Source: Cymbidium sinense (taxonomy: Eukaryota > Streptophyta > Magnoliopsida > Asparagales > Orchidaceae). From it: a stretch of 64,000 bases of DNA. The stretch is taken from NCBI GenBank assembly GCA_021442155.1, contig CM038216.1:158891983-158955982 (forward strand), given 5' to 3'. Numbering within the stretch: the first letter of the stretch is position 1; each line of letters begins with the position of its first letter. Under the pieces are notes generated by a model, which made no database searches, was not told the DNA's origin, and was given only the letters and a program-made list of their open reading frames with translations. Made by a program: the position numbers and the translations under genes. This document shows positions 55,802 to 64,000 of the stretch, piece by piece.

Positions 55802-57499
55802 TCACTCCAGAGCTTGGAATACCCAGAATGATCGGACGGATAAAATAAAACATTTCTTAACATTTCCAATTATAAATAAAATCTCCAATCTCCAATCATA
55901 AAAGAGTCACTACAAACCACAAATAATTATACAATTTTTTCTACAAAGTTCAGGAGAAAACACACTTTAAACATAACTCAATATATATAATTACCATCTC
56001 GCAAGTCTCTACTGCAGAACATGATTTTCCATCACATTTAATTAGGATTACTCAATATGACATAATTACCTATCTCCCAAGTCTACTAAAGCGACTTTCC
56101 TTCTATCGGATTTAATTAGTAGGATTACGCGAAAAGATTAAGAACTAACAAATGAATATATAATTCAATAATTATCTATTACACTATAAGAAAAAGAAAG
56201 AACTAAGATGCATGCCAATTTTTCACACAGTACATAAAAGAAATATCAAACAATCAAACCCATGGGAGGTGGTACACAAAACATTTATCGAAGATATGAT
56301 CGGTATACATAAACATTTATCATATAAACTTTTACTTTTTACTTTTATCATCCTTCAAAGAGTCACCGTCAAAATACTCATTCAAAGACCAAGTATCTAT
56401 TATCGATTATTTAATCATACCTTTGAATCATTTGCGCAGCATGATCCCCGCTTATAAGGTAAAACCCATATTCAACATATACATTCATAACATACAATTA
56501 TATCACTATGCATTAATTCACGACAAAGAATCAAATGAACTTTATAAAATGATAACGCGACAATACGATCTAGATTCAGCATTATCCAATAAAAACAAAA
56601 GCTACATCACGCAAGAAAGAAAAAAAAAAATCATCACAACTGCGATACTTAAAAAGTCAATTATCATATAAACGTCGTTTCCATAAGAAATTAAAGACAT
56701 TTTTTACCATAAACAAAGAACATAATTACCCACTTTAACTGCGGTTCTCATTTCCTTTTAACGCTTCCTTCCTTAATTGAAATTCCATAATCAAATATTA
56801 ATTTAATCAATACTCTTGAACCTCCTTACATATAAAGCATAGGTTTAAGATTTTATTACATTTAAAATTATTTTTCGTATGTGAGGGTTTAACACTTAAT
56901 TACTTAACTGTGATTCATCCCACATATTCCCAATTTACATTTCTTGCTTAAATCTATAGACCCTGAGTCAATTTATAAACCCTAAATTAAACTTGAAATA
57001 ACATTAAAATCAAAGTTAATAACATTAAAATCAAAATTTTAATTAAATACATACTTAAATAACTCATTTACTTACCTTGTATCTCTCGATTTGCCCTAAG
57101 GACTCGTTCGAGCTTCTTCTTTTCCTTCCACGCGGTCCGATCAAACCGGTTATCTCCTCGCAAAGAGCTTCTCGATCTTGTCGTTTCTTCAAAGCATGAC
57201 GGCTCCGGCTCTTCCTCCTCGATCCGTCAGAAGCTTTCACGCACGCTTAACGCGGCGACTCTCCTTTATTCCCATCAAGACGCTTGGCGTTTCTCCCTTT
57301 TATGACAAGACTGAAAAATTAAATATCCTTGTCCTTCACATCGACGACGTTGACGACGAGAAGCAGAGCCTTCTCCTTCCTTTCTCCCTCTGGTTTTGGG
57401 AATTTATTTTGGTTTGTCACGACGACCCCCTCCTTTGAATCCCTTTCTTTCCTTTCAGGTATAACTGCGGAAATTTCCCCTTTTTTTTCGATTATTACA
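55802..57499 (-). mobile_element. Solo chromovirus LTR, target duplication TTTCT
   Basis: This 1698-base segment is a third, more diverged copy of the LTR at 2718-4408 and 8587-10310. They share GAGCTTGGAAT, GATCGGACGGATAAAA, the ACACTTTAACATAACTCAATA block and the GC-richer part near 57070-57300. On the minus strand it begins TGTAATAATCG (57499). Its other end lacks the TGTCACG edge and starts TCACTCC. TTTCT flanks both sides (55797-55801, 57500-57504). No internal retroelement sequence remains, so it arose by LTR-LTR recombination. ORFs at 57178-57592 are LTR sequence. Confidence 0.88.
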
Positions 57500-57504
57500 T
57501 TTCT

Positions 57505-58700
57505 CGCCTCAATAATGCATATATTCGAAGTTCCTCCAGTAAATCCATCACTATATCCATACATTTTCTATTTCTTTCTTCTCAATCCATAGTATTTTCA
57601 TCAAAGCTAGTAGTTGTCATAACTCGATAGCTGTGCACTTCATACTCCACTAGTAGTAAGACCTTTGTCCTGTGGATGAGGTAAATGGAGTTCAACCCAT
57701 TAACAGGAGGGAGTTGTTCTTAATGCTCATAAGACTAAGAGCAACACCTCTACCCATTTGCCTTTAACTCCTTCAATCTTCTTCCTTAGAAAATTGAGAA
57801 TTTATTTATTTCACATTTTGACTTGGCCATTTATTCAGGTGTGATGTACTAAGACAAGTTGAGTGAATACTTTAAGATTGACAAAATTCTTGTAAGTTAT
57901 TTATGAGTGAATTGTGATTCGTTATCTATTATTATTGTCATTGGTAACCTTTATCTACAAATGAATTCAAATCAAATGCAGCTGTAGACAACCTTTGCAA
58001 AAATCTTAGCGAAAAACTTAAGCTTTAATCCATTCATACATGCAGTCGACCATCACTGGAATGAATTTTCTTTTTTCACTATCGAGTGGTAAAAAGACAA
58101 TTAGGTTCATGTCCCAAATGAAGAATGTCCATGACCTATGACAAGTTGTAACTTATGTGAAGAATATAACTGTATAAATGTGAATTTCTGACACTACTAA
58201 TACCTTCTTGAGAAGTCATTAGCAAATTTTTGTATTGATGGCCAAAAATAGCCATCTAGTAAGATTTTTTGAGTATTTTTCCTATGGAATGGTTGCCACA
58301 CTAGCGTTAATGTTCTTCCAATAATTTCTGTTGCTCACTTTCTTTGATGCATATAAGGTTCAAAGAGGTGACCAACCTTCTAAACAAGTCACCCTCCAAG
58401 AAGGCTTTGAGTGACCATAATCTTGATCCATCTAGGATCTTTGATGCTTTGTGCAGCTTACCTTATCTTCAAAAAGTCAACATAAGGAGTAGATTCAACT
58501 AAATGAGTAATCATTTACTACTTCCATTGACTCGCACTTTTCAACGTTGGGGTGTTTCAATTGCAGAGGTAGTTGATTGTCCAAGTCGCTTGACTTCAAT
58601 GAGAAGTCAGCAAATTAATTTTTTTCATGTGAAATTTGCACAATCTAAAAAAAGCTTTGACTTGTTAATTTCCACCTTCACTTCGAATAAATATCTTTGA
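57505..58700 (-). pseudogene. Integrase core of the Tat-type element
   Basis: The minus strand from about 58680 gives the zinc-binding region in worn form. 58080-58030 gives VMVDCMYEWIKA, the (A)VDYFTKW(V/I)EA block with the first catalytic Asp. 57840-57700 gives INGQVKM, LRKKIEGVKGKWVEVLL and ALRTT, the NGQxExxN..LKxxLEGxKGxWxExLPxVLWxxRTT block with the catalytic Glu replaced. The stretch just before the solo LTR reads VMDLLEELRIYALLRRE. Confidence 0.72.
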
Positions 58701-58703
58701 AAT

Positions 58704-59050
58704 ATTTCATTATGCATTTCATCGTTGCCATTGTCTTGATTGACCATCGACTACAAGCCTGAATATGCCACTATGTGTTTGGCCCCTAGTTTTTATGAGA
58801 ATCTCAATTCGTCGAATAGAGCTTCGTACTCTACTTATTTATTAGAGAAAGAGAATTTGATTTTGATGAACTTAGTGTTTCATCATGCACTTCATAATGA
58901 CCATTGACTTGGTTGACCATCAACTATAAGCCTGAATATGCCATTGAGTGTTTCTCCCCTAGTTTTCATGCAAATCTCAATCCATCAAATAGAGTTATTC
59001 AAGCATCTAGTTGGTTATTGGAGTCTTAGAATTTTATTTTGATGAACTAA
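58704..59050. repeat. 174-bp tandem duplication within the RNase H region
   Basis: Two copies start TTTCATTATGCATTTCAT (58704) and TTTCATCATGCACTTCAT (58878). Both include GACTACAAGCCTGAATATGCCA or its close variant, and both end TTTTGATTTTGATGAACT or TTTTATTTTGATGAACT. They are roughly 80 percent alike. Confidence 0.85.
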
Positions 59051-59700
59051 TCGAAAGTTATCCCAGTTAGGCTTTTAAAAACTATTCCAACTCTCATGTC
59101 TTATTTGTCGGATGCGCCGTCTACATAAAATGTCCACAAGTATTATATACTCATCGTGTCTTGGAGGTTGGGAAATAATGAAGTTTCCTAAGAAATGGAT
59201 GAATGCTTGAACCTTGATTACTATATGTTGTGCATAAGATATATCAAACTCGCTCATTTCAATTGCCCATTTAAGTAATCTCTCGAAGTGGTTAGGCTTG
59301 GCAAGTACTGCTTTGAGCAAGCGATCTATGATGACTTAAATTACATGTGCTTGAAAGTAAAGTTGAAATCGGTGAGCTGTGAAGGCAAGTACAAACTTCT
59401 TTGTAATTAGATATCTCAACTTAGCATCTCGCAAGGTCATCCTAACATTGTAGATTAGCCATTATTTTTTTCTCTCTATATTAAGATTAAGCTCACCACA
59501 TCTTCACCAACTCCCAAGAATTCTTTGAGTCGTTGACTTAATAGAAGTGGTGATAGTGCAAGTAGAGACTTTAATTATTGGAAAGCGGCTTCACATTCTT
59601 CTGTCCATTGAAATTCAAATCACTTGGTTCTCTTGAGAACTTTAAAGAATCGCACGTAGTGCTCACTTGCTTTAAAGATAAATACAAAGTCAAGTAACTC
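58704..59700 (-). pseudogene. RNase H of the Tat-type element, partly duplicated
   Basis: 59075-59320 is open on the minus strand (FERLLKWAIEMSEFDISYAQ), the Tat RT/RNase H junction that reads RLxKWAIELxEYDIxY. Further on, both copies of a tandem repeat (58704-58877 and 58878-59050) encode YEALFDELRF..KLGAKHIVAYSG and VNQ-NG-EVHDE type text. This is the core of the Tat RNase H with the YEALxxGLxLA and SDSQLVVxQVNGxYExRDE blocks. The duplication and stops make it inactive. Confidence 0.7.
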
Positions 59701-59805
59701 ACCCGATAAGTCGTTGCACTTCTTTGGCCATTTTTGTGATAGTATCATCAATATAGCTTTAACTTTGTCAAGAATGACTTCAATGCCTTCAAAGGGAAGA
59801 AGAAA

Positions 59806-60228
59806 TCAAAAAAACTTTCCTAACTTAGCACCAAAAGTACACTTTAGGAGATTAAGTCGCATATTACACTTTGCGAGGGAGGCAAATGTCTCATAATTTT
59901 GGATATGTTGTTTTGACGCTTTGCTTTTCACCAATTGGTCAACAACATACAATTTAACATTTTTCCCTTCTGCTCCTTGAATACTTGATTCATCATCATC
60001 TAATAAATCATCACTGCATTCTTTAGATTGAATGAAAAGGCCTTCTCTAGTGATGAATATTATTTTCTCACAATTAGTGAAATACATCTTAATTTGATGA
60101 TGGCCAGAAAATGCATTAAAAAAGCTCATGGCTAGGTAGCCAACTATCGAGTCAACAAGTGAATCAATTCGTGGTAGTGAATGCTCGTTGTTCAAGTTTG
60201 AGTTCAAATTAATCAAATTGAGACACAT
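59806..60228 (-). pseudogene. Reverse transcriptase of the Tat-type element, with internal deletion
   Basis: A 140-codon ORF on the minus strand starts MCLNLINLN and has LPRIDSLVDSIVGYLAMSFF, NAFSGHHQIKM, then KNVKLYVVDQLVKSK and NMRLNLLKCTFGAKLGKFF. These are RT blocks MC.DFTDLNKACPKD, LPRIDxLVD, DAFSGYxQI, YVDDMLVKS and NPxKCxFGVxxGKF. The catalytic D of DAFSG is Asn, and YVDD is YVVD. The KVMPFGLKNAGATYQR block between them is replaced by an acidic stretch (about 59965-60035). The openness despite this is notable. Confidence 0.8.
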
Positions 60229-60581
60229 CCACCATTTTTTTGTTAACTTCCTACACCATCTTTACATTGGATATCCATTTAGGATATTAGACATCTCTTA
60301 TAAAGTCAACATTTAACAATTTTTGCACTACCACCTTTATTGCTCAACGAGTAGTGCTTTTGTCTTAGCTTTTGCCTTAGCTTTTGGTTGATAGGCTTCA
60401 CATTCTTCCAAGTATCTCGACTGTCATCCACACAAACACATTGAGAACTTATCTTAGGGATTGGCCAACCTCATCCTTATGCTCGAGACTATACGAAGAG
60501 CTTATTCTTAAAACTCGCTTCAAGTATCCTTCAATCACTTGGACTTCCTCAAATAATTTATGTTATCTCCAACCCTATTCC

Positions 60582-60930
60582 TCAATCAACATCGAGTTTT
60601 AGTACTTCTTTTGGTGCACTGTTCGAATAGCCCATTACTTTGAGGTTACAAATCCTCAATTGTGATAGGTTGCCTCTCATTATGATCTCTTGCCAACCAA
60701 TATGAAATTTGACAAACATATGATGAGTTGATACCACAGCTACAAAATTGTTCAACAAAGGTCGCTCAACAATGGCATTACAAGCAGATGGCACATCAGC
60801 TATGACAAAGTCAACCATAATCGTGTATTGCTTCTCACCTTCTCCTTAGATGACTATGAACCAACATTAGTTTCCTCCGTCAGTTTAAGTAGATCATCAA
60901 CCACTTTGCCCATAGAAAGAAATAAAATTG
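60582..60930 (-). pseudogene. Protease region of the Tat-type element
   Basis: 60582-60818 is open on the minus strand. It reads MVDFVIADVPSACNAIVERP, then LLNNFVAVVSTHHMFVKF, the family's FxVVDxPSxYNAILGRPxLNxxxAVxSTxHLxxKF that follows the aspartic protease active site. The DGGSS active site should lie about 60900-60930, where GAILFLSMGKVVDDL resembles the text after it. The catalytic Asp itself is not seen. 60931-61130 matches nothing and may be a small insertion. Confidence 0.7.
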
Positions 60931-61559
60931 CTGATTTTGGTGCACATTTTGCTCTCAAACATACTTTTTGTGAAAAAACATACATCATGTAAACATTTTT
61001 ATCTCCTAATTTTGTTTTTGCTTGAGTGATACTACTTTACATAGAGAGTATAATTTTGATTTTGTTCAAATCCTCATAGGAGATTCAGCTCACATAATTC
61101 ACCCATAGTATTATACTCTCTGTTTGTACTTTTGCCTTTATTTAATTAATGCAAATGCACACTTTCAAAGATGACCAGGAGAATAATCATGCTTTTGTTT
61201 CTCACTGCTCTCTTAAGAATCCATGGAGCTGATTGGCTATTGACACAAATTTTGAACTACCTAGATACATCTTGACAACAACTAATTTAAAAATTATATT
61301 AACAGAGTTGCAGGTGTTTATTAATACACTATCGATCTATTAGTTGATAAGCAATATTGTGACCACCACTACATCATTACAAGCAACCAATCATCATCTA
61401 TCTCGCTTGGAAAAGCTGATTAGTACAACTTCAATAATTAGTGCTCAAGTTATGGCTGATGAATCAACATCTCTTAACCTTAGTTGCTTAAAGCTAACTC
61501 GCTTTGAAGATTTGGCACCATCTCTACAAAAAATGATAGGCACCATCTCTACAATGTGA

Positions 61560-61990
61560 ATGGCTCTTGCGGGTACATTTTTGTTACCAAAATCTTCTAC
61601 AAGTTCCTTTCCTAGTCACCATCTAAGATTTTTTAGAACGAACTCATTTAGCATTCCTGCATTGATAAGTTCCTCAAGAAAGTTCATGAGGCAACAACAT
61701 TCCTCATTATCGTACCGAAGACCTCTATGATAAGAAAAATACCATGATGGGTCCCAAGCATGAGCGTCTGCTAGGGAGCTTAAATTAATCTTTAGTTTGT
61801 ATGGCCTTAATTAGCTCGATCAAGGAAACACACAATGGCATGATTGTGGGAGGTGTTGTGATGGATGCTTGCTTTAAAAAGGGTGACTAGGATACGATGC
61901 CTCTTAATGTGGATTTGATGATCTCTCCATAAGCAACAATCTCGCATAATTCAACGTTCCTTGCTGTGGATGGAAAGAATGGTTGCGAGA
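61560..61990 (-). pseudogene. Gag C-terminal region of the Tat-type element
   Basis: The minus strand at 61740-61640 reads YHRGLRYDNEECCCLMNFLE, ELINAGMLNEFV. This is the Tat Gag block C.YHR..GHDTEECxxLKxxIExLIxxGxLxxFV, which chelates zinc through C, H and C; the upstream zinc Cys and the His of GHD are lost here. The rest up to about 62060 is too worn to place. Confidence 0.65.
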
Positions 61991-62074
61991 GGTGTATAGC
62001 TTCTTGTATGCCCACAATACTCACAGACAATCTCCATGATGGAATTTTCTTTTTCTAGCACTCTAGAAGACTAA

Positions 62075-62320
62075 GAGGTTGTTTGGTTGCCTGAAAAAAA
62101 TAATATAGTGTAAAAGGAATGCAGTGTATTTGGATTATTTTAGATTATTTGGTTGAAAACTCTACAAATACATGAGTTTTTTTTTGTAAAATAAATCTAA
62201 TGTAAAGTTATTTTTTGAGATTCTACTGAAATACTGGTATTCAAATAAAATTCTATCTAAAAATCTAAATAATTATATTACTTTAAATTTTACTTTGCAT
62301 CTTTCAAACATCTTTTACAT
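62075..62320. mobile_element. Fragment of a PIF/Harbinger-type MITE
   Basis: The left end is GAGGTTGTTTGGTTGCC after TAA (62072-62074), then GTGTAAAAGGAATGCAGTG and TTTGGTTGAAAACTCTACAAATACAT. The latter is close to the right arm of the 18308-18817 element. The right end is uncertain: reversed GATGTTTGAAAG near 62312 may be it. No GC-rich core remains. Confidence 0.55.
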
Positions 62321-62495
62321 ACTTAAAATTATTGAGAACAAAGCGACTCTAAGTGACGTCATTGTATTAGAATTGATATCCAAGAAGACTTTCATAAGAT
62401 AGAACTCATAGCAATTGTTAAATTTAAACCCATTTGAATGACTATTGCACCTTGAACTTTACTAAAAAGTTAACACAATAAAATGCACTTTAATA

Positions 62496-64000
62496 TACAA
62501 CAACAACAAGAAGAAAGTGGGTAATTTTACATGAATCCTTTCTTGCCTCTATTATATCAAATTCTCATTTAATTCAAGTATACTAAGATCATTTTTATAC
62601 ATCTTTAAAGTCTTTTAGTTATCTCTACTTCTTAAAAGAAATCTAATGCATCTACTCTCTGTCCGGTCATCGGACGGTATGTGGCCATACCATCTAAGGC
62701 GACTCTCCCTAATCTTATCTACTTGGAGCTACTCCAACTTTTTCCCAGATACTCATTTTGCATTCTATCTCTAAGAGTAAAGCCACTTATCCACCAGCAT
62801 CCTCATCTCGTAACACTTAACTTAGTCTTATGCTTCTCTTTTATTGGCCAACATTCTGCACCATAAGTCATTGCAGGTCTTACCACCATCTTATAAAATT
62901 TTCCCTTAAGTTTAAGAGGAATTTTTCTATCACATAATAGGCCAAATGCATTCCTCCACTTCAACCATCCAGCTTGAATTCTACTAATAACATCTCCATT
63001 TATTTCACCATCATTTTGAACAATGAGCCTAAATATCAGATTCACTCTTATTAATGACTTGATCACCTAAAGTCACAACACTATCATTAAAACTTCTACA
63101 ACTAAAATTACACTCTATATATTCGGTTTAGATCTACTTAAGCGAAAACCTTTAGACTCTAAAGTTGACCTCCATAATTCAAGTTTCTCTTGGACTCCCT
63201 CTCAGTCTTATCAACAAGAAGAATGTCATTAGCAAAAGCATACACCAAGATACATCTTCTTGTAAATGCCTCGTAAGAACATCCATAACTAAAGTAAAAG
63301 ATAAGGGCTTAATGTTGATCCTTGATGTAATCCAAGCGAAATAGGAAAATATTTTGTCAATCCTCCTTGTGTTTGGACACAAGTAGCTTCAGTATACATA
63401 TCATTAATGACTTAACCAATATTAACTCATTTACGTTCTAGAACTCTCCAAAGAACATCTCTTGAGACTTTATCATAAACTTTCTAAATCAATAAATATC
63501 ATATGTAGATCCTTCTTACTTTCTCTGCTTCTCCATCAAACCTCTTAACAAATGTATAACATCCATAGTAGATCTATCTGGCATGAAACCAAACTAATTG
63601 TGAGAAACTTCTATATCACATCATAATCTATGCTCAATTACTCTCTCCCATAATTTTAATGTATGGCACATTAACTTAATTCCTCTATAATTTGCACTCT
63701 TGTGCATCACCTTTCTTAAATATAGAACCAACAAACTTTCTTCTCCACTCATCGGCATCTTTTTCTTTAAAATAACATTAAAAGATTTGTAAGAAATTCC
63801 TTGATCTCAAAATATTTCCACACATCTGGAATATTATCCAGTCTCTTGTTTTCACATTTCATTTTCTTTAAAGCTTTAACTTTAAATTTACTAATCTGAC
63901 GATAAAATGAAATTCTATTTTATTTAGGGTATTAAGGTTCTTTCAATCGTCTTTCGGATCTTCATTGAAAAGTTTATCAAAATACCTTATCCACCTATTT
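62496..64000 (-). mobile_element. L1-type LINE, continuing past the window end, minus strand
   Basis: A second copy of the LINE at 14675, with its 3' end at CAACAACAACAAGAAG (62497) and running off the right edge. The minus strand of 62803-63066 is open ([20 protein letters not shown], then [28 protein letters not shown]). The catalytic motif at 63225-63236 is FAND instead of FADD, so the RT is dead. 63179-63382 and beyond hold more RT sequence with frame breaks. It keeps about 130 bases missing from the other copy. Confidence 0.85.

Larger units (their letters stand above)
54590..62060 (-). mobile_element. Ty3/gypsy element of the Tat type, minus strand, split by a solo LTR
   Basis: On the minus strand the order is gag zinc region (about 61980-61560), protease (60830-60582), reverse transcriptase (60228-59806), RNase H (about 59700-58704), and integrase (about 58700-57505 then 55796-55546). 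The pol reading ends with TWGAYNLMKFYQ and a stop near 55550, the usual end of Tat polyproteins. A TTATACTCTCT/AGAGAGTATAA inverted repeat lies at 61043-61121. Frameshifts and stops are present throughout. 54590-55545 should be its 3' untranslated part and LTR, but the LTR ends are not clear. Confidence 0.75.

Noticed and set aside
57178..57592. Overlapping ORFs of 81-87 codons on both strands
   Set aside because: They are part of the solo LTR, equivalent to the spurious ORFs in the other two LTR copies.

Overview
This window is nuclear DNA from a flowering plant with a repeat-rich genome. It is AT-rich, has no operons or dense ORFs, and is filled with plant transposable elements: Ty3/gypsy, Ty1/copia, a Cassandra-type TRIM, L1-type LINEs, hAT, and PIF/Harbinger with MITEs. 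The only host gene I can support is RSH1, a plastid RelA/SpoT homolog that makes or breaks (p)ppGpp. It lies on the minus strand as six intact exons between 20524 and 49754. The exons join in phase at GT/AG borders. They cover the end of the hydrolase half, the linker and the first part of the synthetase domain. The N-terminal exons (transit peptide, HD domain) and the C-terminal exons (rest of the synthetase, TGS and ACT) are not visible, so the gene probably runs off both ends of the window, or this is a gene fragment.

Layout from left to right. 1-2717 is a decayed Ty3/gypsy element of the Tat type on the plus strand: an integrase remnant, a degenerate GCGAGCTAC repeat array and an antisense ORF remnant. 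2718-10310 is a complete but frameshifted chromovirus (Tekay/Del-like) on the minus strand, with two 1.7-kb LTRs, a tRNA-Met-type primer site, gag zinc knuckle, RT, RNase H, integrase and chromodomain. 10311-12960 is further decayed retroelement sequence. 12961-20523 is AT-rich DNA with three PIF-type MITEs and a 5'-truncated LINE. RSH1 exons c-f occupy 20524-22849.

22850-48900 is one 26-kb RSH1 intron. It holds a candidate giant LTR or LARD (24114-32500) with four tandem-repeat arrays, a hAT element with transposase remains (32508-35881), a PIF/Harbinger transposase remnant (about 36040-37380), a Cassandra TRIM with 5S rRNA-derived LTRs (39225-39749), two hAT MITEs with perfect 8-bp target duplications, a third hAT-like element, and a gag-less Ty1/copia element (about 45000-48290). 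RSH1 exons a and b are at 48901-49754. A further PIF MITE follows at 49854-50335. 54590-62060 is a second Tat-type element on the minus strand (gag, protease, RT, RNase H, integrase). Its integrase is split by a solo chromovirus LTR (55802-57499, target duplication TTTCT). A MITE and another LINE copy close the window.

The clearest unusual points are these: the extreme intron size of RSH1; a 40-bp LINE insertion with a perfect 20-bp target duplication; a solo LTR whose removal restores the host element's reading frame; the Cassandra copy carrying 5S sequence; a MITE family with GC-rich CCACCG or GCCGGC cores; and the tandem arrays inside one candidate giant LTR. I found no gene system that is clearly new. 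The window is best read as a very large plant gene swollen by layered transposons.
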